Positions 19,860 to 29,325 of a DNA stretch of 64,000 bases are shown piece by piece; the stretch's first letter is position 1; every line of letters begins with the position of its first letter. Origin of the DNA: Streptomyces huasconensis (lineage in GTDB: Bacteria > Actinomycetota > Actinomycetes > Streptomycetales > Streptomycetaceae); assembly GCA_004010275.1 (NCBI GenBank), contig RBWT01000014.1, forward strand, positions 1 through 64,000, in the 5' to 3' direction. The translations under genes and the position numbers were made by a program. Below the pieces are notes generated by a model. That model saw only the letters and a program-made list of their open reading frames with translations. It was not told where the DNA came from and did not search any database.

Positions 19860-20525
19860 GCCGCTTCTCCCGGGCCCAGGGTGCGGCGCATGGTGGTCAC
19901 CGCGCCGAAGCCGAGCAGCCTGCGCAGGTAGGGCGTGCGTTCCGTCCGTACCGCCGTGAAGCCGCGACGCTCGTACAGGGCTCTGGCGCGCGGGTTGGTG
20001 TCGATCACGTCCAGTCTGATCTCCCGGCAGCCCGCCTCCGTCGCCAGGGCGGCCACTTCCTGGAGCAGGAGGCTGCCGACCCCGCGGCCCCGCATGCGCG
20101 CGTCCACGGCGATGCCGTCCATCACGAGCTGCCCGGGGGCCGGGCGGCGCTCGAAGAGGGCGAGGAGCAGGAGCCGGGGCAGACCCCGTACGCGACCGTA
20201 CGCCCGCAGTACGGCGGCGGCCGATCCGCCGGTGAGGGAGCGCCCGTCGAGCTGGTAGCCGGCCAGGCCGACCAGTTCTCCGTCGAGCAGGGCGCACACG
20301 GCGCGCTCGGGGTCGAGATGGGCCGCGATGAAGGGCACCGCCTTGTCCGGGGGGGTTCAGGGCCGGGCCGAGTTTACGGCCGAAGGCCTCCCAGTACAGC
20401 GAGGCCGCGCGGGGTTCGGCGCCCGCCGGGACGCCTCGCCGGACCGTGACCGATCCGCCGCCTTCCCCGCCTCCACCTCCGCCCGCACCCGCGTGCCCGC
20501 TCCTGTCCCTTTCGTCGGCTTCCAT
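19856..20525 (-). CDS. GNAT-family N-acetyltransferase (frameshift at G7 run)
   Basis: About 220 residues. The core LVMDGIAVDARMRGRGVGSLLLQEVAALATEAGCREIRLDVIDTNPRARALYERRGFTAV holds the acetyl-CoA pyrophosphate loop (RGRGVG) and the C-terminal GNAT strand. The N-terminus is in another frame (SLYWEAFGRKLGPALNPP) and joins at a run of seven G at about 20347-20355, a classic homopolymer error site. ATG 20525 follows AGAGG. The 3' end overlaps the PaaX-like start (GTGA), so the two are one operon. The substrate is unknown. Confidence 0.75.
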
Positions 20526-20601
20526 GACGCCGCCTCTCTCCCCATGTCACCGGCGACGCGCGCGCCACCGGGACTCCGCCAGCAGACTCCGCCAGGACTC
20601 A

Positions 20602-20643
20602 AAACTATCACTTCACTCACGACCGTGGAAAGAGTGATAGTTT
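20602..20643. promoter_or_regulatory. AAACTATCACT / AGTGATAGTTT inverted repeat
   Basis: Exact 11-bp inverted copies (20602-20612 and 20633-20643) separated by 20 bp, in the divergent gap between the GNAT/PaaX operon and the 20686 hydrolase. An AT-rich TetR/PadR-type operator or two operator half-sites are likely. Confidence 0.6.
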
Positions 20644-20685
20644 CCGTGCCCCGTAGCCGTAGCCACTCCCAGGGGAGGCCCATCC

Positions 20686-21744
20686 GTGCGCCCATCGATC
20701 GCGTTCCGTCGGCGAACACTCCGTATCGCCCTGTGGTCACTCGTCGCCGCCCTGCTCCTCGCCGCGGGGCTCGGTGGTGTGGTGCTGTGGCAGCACTCGT
20801 ACGCCATGGACGAGCGGCGGGTGACGATCCGGCACGGGGGCCACACCCTGCACGGTGTGCTCACCACTCCGAGAGACGGCCGCGCGCGCCACGGCCTGGT
20901 CGTGTACGTCCACGGCGACGGGCCCGTCGACGCCACCCACGAGGACGGCTACAAGCCCATGTGGGAGGCGAACGCCCGCGCCGGTTACGCCTCCCTCTCC
21001 TGGGACAAGCCCGGCGTCGCGGGCGCCCCCGGCGACTGGCTCGCGCAGACCATGGCGGACCGGGCCGACGAGGTGGCCGCCGCCATCGCCTGGGCCCGCG
21101 CCAGACCGGACATCGACGGCCGGCGGATCGGACTGTGGGGCGCGAGCCAGGCGGGCTGGGTCCTGCCGAAGGTCGCGGCGAAGACCCCGGTGAGCTTCGT
21201 CGTCGCCGTCTCACCCGCGGTCAACTGGCTCCGCCAGGGCCGCTACCACCTCCTCGCGCATCTTGCGGGCGACGGCGCGTCCCGCGGTCGCGTGGCCGCC
21301 GAAGTGGCCGAGAGCGACGCCACCCGGCGGCTGCTGGAGCGCCGCGCGACCTTCGAGGAGTACGTGCGGGCGCGAGGCGGTGACGCCGACGGCATGACGG
21401 CCGCGCGCTGGGGCTTCATCTCCCGCAATTACCGCGCGGACGCGACGGGCGACCTGCGGTCCCTGCGCGGTGTACCGGTGCTGCTGGTCCTCGCGGGGCA
21501 GGACCTCAACGTGGACACGGCCGACACGGAACGCGTCTACCGCAAAGTGCTTGCGGACGGCGGCGCCCTCACCGTCGAGCACTATCCGGACGCGGCCCAC
21601 TCCCTGGTCAAGCGGTCCGTCGAGCGGTCCGGCCCGAGGATCACGCTCACCGCGCTCTTCGCCCCTCGCGCGCTCTTCGCCGACGGGTTCCTGGAGGATC
21701 AGCGGCTGTTCCTGCACGGCCTGAGCGGTTCTGAGCGGCCCTGA
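20686..21744 (+). CDS. membrane-anchored alpha/beta hydrolase
   Basis: 352 residues. GTG start at 20686 follows AGGGGAGG. One N-terminal membrane helix (LRIALWSLVAALLLAAGLGGVVLW) anchors an extracytoplasmic hydrolase. Seen: GLVVYVHGDGP (oxyanion loop), IGLWGASQAGWVLPKVA with the nucleophile Ser, VLLVLAGQDLNVDT with the acid, and YPDAAHSLVKR with the His. It resembles dienelactone-hydrolase/prolyl-oligopeptidase-like S9 proteins. The inverted repeat at 20602-20643 lies in its promoter region. The substrate cannot be told. Intact. Confidence 0.8.
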   Translation: MRPSIAFRRRTLRIALWSLVAALLLAAGLGGVVLWQHSYAMDERRVTIRHGGHTLHGVLTTPRDGRARHGLVVYVHGDGPVDATHEDGYKPMWEANARAGYASLSWDKPGVAGAPGDWLAQTMADRADEVAAAIAWARARPDIDGRRIGLWGASQAGWVLPKVAAKTPVSFVVAVSPAVNWLRQGRYHLLAHLAGDGASRGRVAAEVAESDATRRLLERRATFEEYVRARGGDADGMTAARWGFISRNYRADATGDLRSLRGVPVLLVLAGQDLNVDTADTERVYRKVLADGGALTVEHYPDAAHSLVKRSVERSGPRITLTALFAPRALFADGFLEDQRLFLHGLSGSERP

Positions 21745-21759
21745 GCATCCCGGAGCGGT

Positions 21760-22377
21760 TCAGCCGCGGCGCTCGACGGCGTACAGCGTGAACGTGACCA
21801 GTTCGTCCGCGGCGGCGTCGAGGTCGAGTTCGGGGTGGGCGAGCCACTGCCCGATCACCCCGTCGATCGCGCCGCCGATGGCGAGGGCGACGGTCGACGG
21901 GTCGAACTCCCGGAAGAGTTCCGCCTGTTGACCGGCGGCCAGGAGATCGGCGAGGGCGTTCCAGCGGCCCGCCGTGTCATGGCCGCCGGGGTTCTTGAGC
22001 CGGGTGCCCTCGGCGTCGTCGAGGAGCATCTCGGTGATGACACGCACGTGGCGGCGGTTGTCCCGCTGGTAGCCGATCATCGCCCGGACGTAGGCGACGA
22101 GGGCCGCGCGCGGGTCCGGCGCCGCGGCCACCCTCTCGTTCACGTACGCGGTGAACCGTTCGATGACGTACGTGAGGGTGGCCCGGGCGAGGTTGTCCTT
22201 GGACGTGAAGTGGTAGAGCACCGCGGCCTTGGAGAGGCCCGCGCGCTCGGCGATCGCCGCGAGTGACGTCGCCGGGTAGCCCTTGGCGGAGATCAGGTCG
22301 ATCGTGCACTCGATGAGCTGACCGCGGCGGGCCTGTTCGATGAAGGTCGGGGTGCCGTCCCCGCGGCGGGAAGCCAT
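21760..22377 (-). CDS. TetR-family transcriptional regulator
   Basis: 205 residues. The HTH is IECTIDLISAKGYPATSLAAIAERAGLSKAAVLYHFTSKDNLARATL at residues about 19-66. The C-terminal ligand domain includes MIGYQRDNRRHVRVITEML and VALAIGGAIDGVIGQWLAHPELDLDAAADELV. ATG 22377 is behind AGGAGAGGGG. It lies 57 bp from the end of the upstream oxidoreductase gene on the same strand, so they may be co-transcribed; its target is not evident. Confidence 0.88.
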   Translation of the reverse strand: MASRRGDGTPTFIEQARRGQLIECTIDLISAKGYPATSLAAIAERAGLSKAAVLYHFTSKDNLARATLTYVIERFTAYVNERVAAAPDPRAALVAYVRAMIGYQRDNRRHVRVITEMLLDDAEGTRLKNPGGHDTAGRWNALADLLAAGQQAELFREFDPSTVALAIGGAIDGVIGQWLAHPELDLDAAADELVTFTLYAVERRG

Positions 22378-22434
22378 CGTGGCGCCCCTCTCCTCGCTCG
22401 CGCCGGTGATCGACGTCCGACCGTACACCAGTGG

Positions 22435-23987
22435 CTACTGCCCCAGCGCGGCCATGGCGGCATTGTGCCCCGGGATGCCGCTGACCCCGCCGCCGCGCAC
22501 GGCGCCCGCCCCGCACAGCAGGACGTTCGCGTGCCCGGTCTCCACGCCCCAACGCCCGCTCCCCTCCTCGGCGTAGGGGAAGGCGAGGTCGCCGTGGAAG
22601 ATGTGGCCGCCGGGCAGCCGCAGGTCCCGTTCCAGGTCGAGAGGCGTCTTCGCCTCGACGCAGGGGCGGCCCTCCGCGATGAGCGCGAGCAGTCGGCGAT
22701 CGGCTCGGCGAGATGGGCGTCGAGCCGGGCGAGTGTCGCCGCCAGAGGTCGGCGCGCACGGCGTCGTTGTCCCGCGCGAAGAGCCGGGCGGGTGTGTGCA
22801 GGCCGAACAGGGTGAGGGTCTGGTGGCCGCGCTCGATGAGGTCGGGGGCGAGGATCGTCGGGTCGGTGAGCGAGTGGCAGTAGATCTCGGAGGGCGGCGC
22901 GGTGGGCACTCTGCCGTCGGCGGCCTGGGCGTAGGCCGCCGCCAGCTCCTCGTACCCCTCGGCGATGTGAAAGGTCCCGGCGAACGCCTCGTGCGGCTCG
23001 ACGGACGTGTCGCGCAGCCTCGGCAGCCGCTTGAGCACCATGTTGACCTTGAACTGGGCGCCTTCGGCGGGCACGGGCGGCTCCTCGCCGAGGAGGGCGG
23101 CGAGGGCCTGCGGGGAGGCGTTGACCAGGATGTGCCGGGCGGCGACGGTCCGCTCACCGCGGTCGCCTTCGCGGTACGTGACCTCGCCGCGCCGCCCGTC
23201 GGTGTCGATCCGCGTCACCTCGCAGCCGGTGCGCAGCCGTGCGCCCGCCACGCGCGCCGAGTCGGCGATGGCGTCGGTGAGGGCGCCCATGCCGCCGACG
23301 GGCACGTTCCAGTCGCCGGTGCCGCCGCCGATGACGTGGTAGAGGAAGCAGCGGTTCTGCCGCAGGGCCGGGTCGTGGGCGTCGGCGAAGGTGCCGATGA
23401 GGGCGTCGGTGAGGACGACCTCCGCGCACGAGGTCGACGCGAAGCGCTCCTCGATCTGCCGCACCGATGGGCTCCTCGAAGAGGGTGCGCCAGGCGGTGG
23501 CGTCATCGACGCGGGCGCGCAGTTCGTCGAGGCTGGGCAGGGGTTCGGTGAGGGTGGGGAAGACGCGCCGGGCGACCTCGCCGGTCATCGCGTAGAAGGC
23601 GCGCCAGTTGTCGTACTCCTGGCTGCCCCCGGTGAGCCGCGCGAAGGCCTGCCGGGTGCGGGCCTCGCCGCCGCCGACGAGCAGACCGGTGGGCCGGCCC
23701 GCGCGCTCGGTCGGGGTGTACGAGGAGATGGTGCGCGTCCGCACCCTGAAGTCCAGGTCGAGATCCCGGACGATCTTCTTCGGCAGCAGGCTGACGAGGT
23801 ACGAGTACCGGGACAGCCGCGCGTCGACCCCGGCGAAGGGCCGACTGGACACAGCGGCACCCCCGGTCCCGCCCAGCCGCTCCAGAACCAGCACGGACCG
23901 CCCGGCGCGGGCGAGGTAGGCGGCGGCGACGAGACTGTTGTGGCCACCACCGACGATGACGGCGTCGTACACATCGCGATCAGGCAT
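22435..23987 (-). CDS. PYROXD2/phytoene-desaturase-like FAD oxidoreductase (two frameshifts)
   Basis: About 515 residues. The N-terminal YDAVIVGGGHNSLVAAAYLARAGRSVLVLERLGGTGGAAVS is the dinucleotide-binding motif. GGTGDWNVPVGGMGALTDAIADSARVAGARLRTGCEVTRI is the middle region. The C-terminal GVETGHANVLLCGAGAVRGGGVSGIPGHNAA is the typical carotenoid-desaturase/PYROXD2 closure. ATG 23987 follows AGGAAG. Frame changes near 23463 and 22725. There is no crtB or other carotenoid gene nearby, so a carotenoid role is not supported. Sits upstream of the TetR gene. Confidence 0.8.
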
Positions 23988-24049
23988 GACTCTTCCTAGC
24001 ACGGTTGTGCTGGGGGGGAACCCTTGCGTGCCGGGGCCGCCCGACCGTT

Positions 24050-26285
24050 TCACAGCCCCCCGGAGGCCCGCTGCTGGCGGAGTGCTGCCACCCGGCGGTA
24101 GAGCTCGACCGCTTCTGTGCCGCGGCCCAGTTGTTGCAGGCAGTGCGCTTCGTCGTTGCGGCTGGCGAGGGTGTCGGGGTGGTCGGGGCCGAGGACCTGC
24201 TCCCTGGCGGCCGCCACCCCGCGGTACTCGGTGAGGGCGTCGGGCCAGCGGCCGAGCCAGCCGAGGGCGACGGCGACCTCGCGGCGGCTGAGCAGCGTGT
24301 CGGGGTGGTCGGGGCCGAGGACCGTTCCCGCAGGGCGCACACGTCCCGCGCCTCCGCCAAGGCCTCCTCCCAGCGGCCCTGGCGGCCGAGGTTCACCCCG
24401 AGGCCGTGCCGGGCCCGCAGCGTCTCGGGGTCGGCGGGGCCGTTGACGCGCGTACGGTCCTCGATCAGGTCGCGGTACAGCTCCAGGGCCTCGGCGCTGC
24501 GGCCGAGCCTGCCGAGGCTTATGCCGACCTCGTAGCGGGCGGCGAGCGTGTCGGGGTGGTCGGGGCCGAGTGCCCGCACCCGGGCGTCGGCGACTTCCCG
24601 GTACGTCTGCAACGCCTCCGGCCAGCGACCCAACTTGGCGAGCGCGTACGCCACTTCGTACCGCGTGACGAGGGTGTCGGGGTGGGCCGGGCCGAGCACC
24701 CGCGCCCGGGCCGCCGCCACCTGTTCCGCCAGCCGGTAGGAGTCCTCCAGGCGGCCGAGGCGGCTGAGGTTGTACGCGAGGTTGTGGCGGCAGCGCAAGG
24801 TGTCCGGGTGGTCGGGGCCCGTCGTGCGTTCGCGGGCGGCGAGCACCGACGTACATCTGGAGGGCCTCGAAGTGCCGCCCGAGCTGGCCCAGTACGTACG
24901 CCATCTCCTGCCGGGCGGCGAGCGTCTCCGGGTGCTCGGCGCCCAGGGAGCGCTCCCGGCCCTGGGCGACCCGGCTGTACGCGCGCAGCGCGTCGCGCGC
25001 TGCGGCCGGTGCGGCTGAGGGTGAACCCGACCTCGTACCGGCTGGCGAGCGTGTCGGGGTGGTCGGGGCCGAGGGCGTGCTCACGCTCGGCGGCGACCGC
25101 GCGGTGCACCTCGCCCGCCTCCTCCCAGCGCCCGAGCCGACCGAGGCTGAGGCCCGCGTTGTGGCGGCCGGCGAGGGTGGCGACCAGCTCCGGCGGCGGC
25201 GTGGGCCGCTCGGGCCTGCGGGGCACCGCCGCCCGGCGCGCGTCGGTGCGCGGGACCCACTCCCCGGTGAGGCCGGCCGCCGCGTCGGGCGGCGTGACCC
25301 GCAGCACGGAGGCGCCGGTCGCCTTGTGGCCGGTGGTCATGCCGCGGGTCCAGGAGGGCAGGCGCGGCTCACCGGCGGACGGCTGTTCGGGGCGGCGCAG
25401 CGGAGAGGTGGCGACGCTCGGGACGTACGAGGGTGTGGCGCGGCCCCCGGCGATGCGGCGGCGCTCCTCCCGCGCGTCCGGCGGCCGGTCGGCCGGCTCC
25501 TTGGCGAGCAGGTCGAGGACGACGTCCTCGAAGTAGGCGGGCAGTTCGGCGCGGTGGCTGCGCGGTGGCGCGGGCGCGGTGTCCCGGTGGCCGACGAGGA
25601 CGGCCCAGGCGTCCTCCAGGTCGAAGGGCGGGGCCCCGGTGGCGATCTCGTAGAGCACGCAGCCGAAGGAGTACAGGTCGCTGCGCTGGTCGACGGGTTC
25701 GCCGCCGATCTGCTCGGGCGACATGTAGTGCGGGGTGCCCATGGCGATGCCGGTGCCGGTGAGGCGGGAGGTGAAGCCGATGTCGGCGCCGAGCCGGGCT
25801 ATGCCGAAGTCGCATATCTTCACGGTGCCGTCGGAGAGCAGCATGATGTTGGCGGGCTTCAGGTCCCGGTGCACGATGCCCTGGTCGTGGGTGTACGCGA
25901 GGGCGGCGGCGACCTGGTCGGCGATCTCGACGACGTCGGCGACGGGCAGCGGGTGCTGTTTGTTGTCCTCCAGGAGCTGGCTGAGGTTGCGGCCCTCCAG
26001 AAGCTCCATCACCAGGTACAGCACGCCCTCGTGTTCGCCGAAGTCGTGGACGACGGTGACGCCGCGGTGCTGGAGCGCCGCCGCGACGCGCGCCTCGCGG
26101 CGGAAGCGCTCGCGCAGCACGCGCGTGAACGACTGGTCGTGCTGGGGCCCCATCGGCTTGAGGCACTTGACCGCCACGTGCCGCCCGAGCGACTCGTCAC
26201 GTGCCCGCCACACCTCGCCCATGCCGCCGCGCCCGATCAGATCCAGGAGCCGGTAGCGGCTCTGGATCAGCCTGGTGTCCGCCAT
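24050..26285 (-). CDS. Ser/Thr protein kinase with C-terminal TPR array (frameshifted)
   Basis: About 745 residues. The kinase domain (about 8-280) has GRGGMGEVWRARD (glycine loop), VAVKCLK, IVHRDLKPANIML (catalytic loop), KICDFGIARL and GTPHYMSPEQ. A Pro-rich linker follows. The C-terminal half is a row of about seven 42-residue tetratricopeptide repeats built on LGPDHPDTLASR and LGRWEEALxxYR. The reading frame changes near 25010, 24850 and 24330, within the repeats. ATG 26285 lies inside the end of the upstream DUF2236 gene (19-bp overlap), indicating coupling. There is no transmembrane or PASTA segment, so it is probably a cytoplasmic signalling kinase whose TPRs bind partners. Confidence 0.82.
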
Positions 26286-27203
26286 GTCGCGCTGTCGCCC
26301 CCGTCGCCTCGCTGCGCCCTCCCCGGCCCGTCCAGTATGGCGTCCCCCCTGTCGAGTTTGTACGGGGCCGGGCGGCTGCCGGGACCGAGGCGGGCCATGG
26401 CGCCGAGGATGTGCTTCGGCGGAAGTTGCCAGCGCACACGCGCGGGGACGGTGCGCAGGATGGTGCCGGTGCGGACCAGGCGGCGGGTCACCGCGGCGGC
26501 CGGTGGGGCGGTTCTGCCGTACAGCCGGTGGGCGTACGGCGGCAGGGAGGCGTACGCCAGATCGGCCACGCGCCGCCACAGCAGCGCGCGCGCCGGGGTG
26601 AGCAGCGGGTGTGTGGGCGGCCTGCGGAGGAAGTCGTCGACGGCGCGGGCGTCGGGCCCGGCGGCGAGTTCGGGACGGACCCGCGCGAAGTACGCGGCGA
26701 GTTCAGCCGTCGAGCCGGGGACCTGACCGGGGTCGAGGCCGACCAGCCGGGCGCTGCGGCGGTGTTCGTCGACGTACCGGTCGGCGAGCGCGTCCGGCAG
26801 CGGATGCCCGAGCGGCGTATGACATGGAGGTAGGAGTCGATCTCGGCGCAGTGCACCCAGAGCAGCAGCGGCGGTTCATCGACGCCGTACCGCTCACCCG
26901 TGTCCGGGTCGGTGGCCCCGAGCATCGCGTGGATCTTGCGGACGCGGGCGCCGCCTTCTCGGCGGCCTCGGTGGTGCCGTAGGTGGTGGTGCCGACGAAG
27001 CGGGCGGTGCGCATCAGACGCCCCCAGGCGTCCTTGCGGAAGTCGGAATTCTGCATGACGCCGCGGACGGCTCGGGGGTGCAGGGCCTGAAGGTAGAGGG
27101 CGCGGATGCCGGCGACCCACATCATGGGGTCGGAGTGCACCTGCCAGGTCACGGACGCCGGCCCGAAGAGACCGGAGTCGGGCTCCTGCGCGGACTCGGG
27201 CAT
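26267..27203 (-). CDS. DUF2236 / MpaB-family oxygenase-like protein (two frameshifts)
   Basis: About 310 residues. ATG 27203 follows AGGAGG. Seen: LFGPASVTWQVHSDPMMWVAGIRALYLQALHPRAVRGVMQNSDF (haem-binding-type region with H and HP), RLMRTARFVGTTTYGTTEAAEKAA, then after a frame change near 26945 HAMLGATDPDTGERYGVDEPPLLLWVHCAEIDSY, and after another near 26820 the C-terminal half to RLGPGSRPAPYKLDRG. The family includes latex-clearing protein and fungal MpaB, haem b oxygenases. The reaction here is unknown. It overlaps the TPR-kinase start by 19 bp. Confidence 0.78.
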
Positions 27204-27268
27204 GGCGGGTCCCCTCCTGACGGGTGTCTCGTACACCAACGCGCATGGCGCGCGCGGAGTTCCCACGA

Positions 27269-27296
27269 CGAGCCGGAAGTATGATCTTCCGGCTCG
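27269..27296. promoter_or_regulatory. 11-bp perfect inverted repeat around TATGAT
   Basis: CGAGCCGGAAG (27269-27279) and CTTCCGGCTCG (27286-27296) flank TATGAT, which itself looks like a -10 hexamer. It lies in the divergent gap between the DUF2236 and CbrC genes and could be an operator over a promoter or an RNA hairpin. Confidence 0.5.
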
Positions 27297-27329
27297 ATCA
27301 CCTGTCGCCCTTGATCACCTGACGCCCTT
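27296..27329. repeat. 17-bp tandem repeat upstream of cbrC
   Basis: GATCACCTG(T/A)CGCCCTT occurs at 27296-27312 and 27313-27329 with one mismatch, immediately after the inverted repeat. Confidence 0.75.
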
Positions 27330-27347
27330 GAGGAAAGACCGCAGCCC

Positions 27348-27398
27348 ATGAAACCGATGCGCACGCGCGGCTCACGAACAACCGGTCGCAAGCCGTGA
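27348..27398 (+). CDS. possible 16-codon leader ORF coupled to cbrC
   Basis: ATG 27348, behind GAGGAAAG, encodes MKPMRTRGSRTTGRKP and stops at TGA 27396-27398, overlapping the cbrC GTG as GTGA. The cbrC GTG has no Shine-Dalgarno sequence of its own, so coupled translation is plausible. It could also be a misread N-terminus. Confidence 0.3.
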   Translation: MKPMRTRGSRTTGRKP

Positions 27399-27928
27399 GC
27401 GCCGGCCTGCCGTTCTTCCGCTACCACCCCGACCCCCTGGCCAGCGGCTCCATCCGGGAGAGCGCCGAGAAGTGCGCCTGCTGCCACCGCGGCACCGGGT
27501 ACATCTACACCGCGACCTTCTACACCGCCCAAGAGACCGACGGACGCTTCTGCCCCTGGTGCATCGCCGACGGCAGTGCCGCCGCACGCTTCGAAGGCGA
27601 GTTCACCGACCCGTACGGCCTGGAGGGCGTCGGCGAGGCGACCGTGCAGGAGGTCACCCGCCGTACCCCCGGCTTCAGCGCCTGGCAGGACCCGCACTGG
27701 CTCGTCCACTGCCGCGACGCGGCCGCCTTCCTCGGCGAGGTCGGCCACACCGAGCTGGCGGCGCACCCCGAGGCCCTCGAAGGCCTCCGGCTCGACCTGC
27801 GCATGAGCGGCTGGCACGACGAGGCCCAGCTCGACTCCTTTTTGACGTGCCTGGGGGAAGCGGCGACCGCCCTGCTCTTCCGCTGCACCGTCTGCGGCAC
27901 CCACCTCGCGTACGTCGACGCCTCGTGA
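27395..27928 (+). CDS. CbrC-family (UPF0167) zinc-binding-like protein
   Basis: 177 residues, intact. FFRYHPDPLASGSI at the N-terminus and CACCHRGTGYIYTATFY...FCPWCIADGSAA, plus a C-terminal CTVCG pair, are the conserved features of the CbrC family (E. coli CbrC affects colicin E2 tolerance). The four Cys pairs suggest a metal site. DPYGLEGVGEATVQEVTRRTPGFSAWQDPHWLVHCRDAAAFLGEVG matches the family core. The GTG start lacks a good ribosome site and overlaps a possible leader ORF. The biological role is unknown. Confidence 0.85.
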   Translation: MSAGLPFFRYHPDPLASGSIRESAEKCACCHRGTGYIYTATFYTAQETDGRFCPWCIADGSAAARFEGEFTDPYGLEGVGEATVQEVTRRTPGFSAWQDPHWLVHCRDAAAFLGEVGHTELAAHPEALEGLRLDLRMSGWHDEAQLDSFLTCLGEAATALLFRCTVCGTHLAYVDAS

Positions 27929-27950
27929 CCGGCGCCTCGTCACCGCCCGC

Positions 27951-27997
27951 CTCAGCGGGCCAACGGCTCAGCGGGCCAACGCCTCAGCGCGCCAACG
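27951..27997. repeat. Three 16-bp-period tandem repeats at phosphoesterase 3' end
   Basis: CTCAGCGGGCCAACG at 27951-27965 and 27967-27981, and CTCAGCGCGCCAACG at 27983-27997. The third copy carries the stop codon and last codons (LAR) of the phosphoesterase, so its coding end has been copied twice downstream. Confidence 0.85.
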
Positions 27998-29000
27998 GCA
28001 CCGTGATCTGCTTCAGCCACGCGCGGCGGCCGAAGTCGCGGGCCTTGATGACGACGGAGTCCTTGTGCACCTCGACCTGGAGGCCCTGGTTGAAGGAGCC
28101 CTCGACGGCGACCTCGCCGCCCTTGCCGTCATCGCGGTAACCGGTCTGGATGGCGCCGGTGTTGACCACCGTGAACCCGCTGAGGTTGGCCGTGCCGGGC
28201 ACGACGCGGCGTACCACCCAGTCGGACAGGTCGAGGTCCCAGTGGGTGTGGCCGGAGAAGAGAAACACGTCGGGGTGGCGGCCGAGCAGGTTCAGGAGGC
28301 GGTCGGCCTGGAGGTAGTCGCTCGCGTAGAGCTTGTTGCGGGTGCCGGAGACCGTGTTGGGCAGCGGGTGGTGGGTGACGACCATGACCGGCCTGCGGCG
28401 GCGCGACCAGTACCGCAGGCGGTCCTCGAGCCACGCGAACTGCGCGTCGCTGAGCCAGACCTCGTCCCAGAGCTTGGCGTCGTGGTAGTGGGCGTAGCGC
28501 TCGGTGCCGAGGGTCAGGACCGGGACGGAGCCGAAGGACGTCTCCGCGTGCACCGTGCCGCGCCCCGCGAACCGGTAGAAGCTGCGGAAGAGCGACTCCT
28601 CGGTGGTCCCGTTGGGCCAAGTGTCCTGTGCCAGTGTGTCGGGGTCACGCCACTTCGGCACGTAGAACTCGTGGTTGCCGATCGCCCAGGCCACGTCGCG
28701 AGGGTGCGGGTGCCGCCCGAGTTCGGCGCGTACCTGCGCGTACTCGAAGTCGTAGCCGCGCGGCGTGATGTCGCCCGCGACGGCGAGGCCGGCGCTGCGC
28801 GGGTTGATCGCCGCGATGTCGTCCAGGGCCCGGCCGAAGTCCCGCAGGTCGCCCTGGATGTCGCTGATGACGTTGAACCGCACGACGTCCCGGCCGCCGC
28901 TTCGCTCGGTACGCGCGCCGGGGAGGGCGTGGGCCTGCGGGGCGACGGCGGCGGTCGCCAACGCGCCGCCGGTCGTGGCGAGAAGGGTTCTGCGGTCCAT
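27984..29000 (-). CDS. exported metallophosphoesterase, Tat-like signal
   Basis: 338 residues, intact. The N-terminus MDRRTLLATTGGALATAAVAPQAHA is an RR-containing signal peptide. The calcineurin-like metal motifs run in order: DIQGD (residues about 47-51), AGDITPRG, GNHEFY, VVTHHPLP and GHTHWD, giving the two-metal site. ATG 29000 has GGAG eight bases upstream. Relatives hydrolyse phosphomonoesters or diesters outside the membrane; the substrate is unknown. Transcribed away from rph. Confidence 0.88.
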   Translation of the reverse strand: MDRRTLLATTGGALATAAVAPQAHALPGARTERSGGRDVVRFNVISDIQGDLRDFGRALDDIAAINPRSAGLAVAGDITPRGYDFEYAQVRAELGRHPHPRDVAWAIGNHEFYVPKWRDPDTLAQDTWPNGTTEESLFRSFYRFAGRGTVHAETSFGSVPVLTLGTERYAHYHDAKLWDEVWLSDAQFAWLEDRLRYWSRRRRPVMVVTHHPLPNTVSGTRNKLYASDYLQADRLLNLLGRHPDVFLFSGHTHWDLDLSDWVVRRVVPGTANLSGFTVVNTGAIQTGYRDDGKGGEVAVEGSFNQGLQVEVHKDSVVIKARDFGRRAWLKQITVPLAR

Positions 29001-29170
29001 GCCTGGGCTCCAGTGGTGAGGTGCGGGGGTGTTCCGCCGCGAACCTCACGGGAGGGGGTGCCTTCCCCGTCACGTACGAGCGGCGTACGCGTGGAGAGAG
29101 CGTGAACACCTGGCGCGCGCTGCCCGGTTACCGTCGCCGCCCGCCCGAACCGCCGCTGCTGCTGCTGACG

Positions 29171-29227
29171 GAGGCAAGGAACGGAGGCAAGGAAATGACA
29201 AAGGCAAGGAGAGTTGTCTCCTTGCCT
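29171..29227 (+). promoter_or_regulatory. GGCAAGGA repeats and perfect hairpin before rph
   Basis: GGCAAGGA occurs three times (within 29171-29180, 29184-29193, 29201-29210). The last is part of an 11-bp perfect stem AGGCAAGGAGA/TCTCCTTGCCT (29202-29227) with loop GTTG. It lies 22 bp before the RAE. It may end upstream transcription or belong to the rph control region. Confidence 0.5.
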
Positions 29228-29249
29228 CTCTCAACTTATAGCGCACCGG

Positions 29250-29269
29250 GGGGCTTGCGGCAAGGCCCC
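29250..29269. promoter_or_regulatory. Rifamycin-associated element (RAE) upstream of rph
   Basis: The 20-base palindromic sequence GGGGCTTGCGGCAAGGCCCC is present exactly, 56 bp before the rph start. As I recall it, this is the RAE described upstream of rifamycin-inactivating genes in actinomycetes and needed for rifampin-induced expression. Flanking CACCGG/CCGGTG bases extend the symmetry. Confidence 0.88.
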
Positions 29270-29325
29270 GGTGGTGCCGCAGAATCATCGGCCTAAGCCC
29301 CCACCTGCGGAGATGAGGACACGAC

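Noticed and set aside
25059-26726. 555-codon plus-strand ORF opposite the Ser/Thr kinase
   Set aside because: It is the antisense shadow of the kinase domain and has no family likeness.
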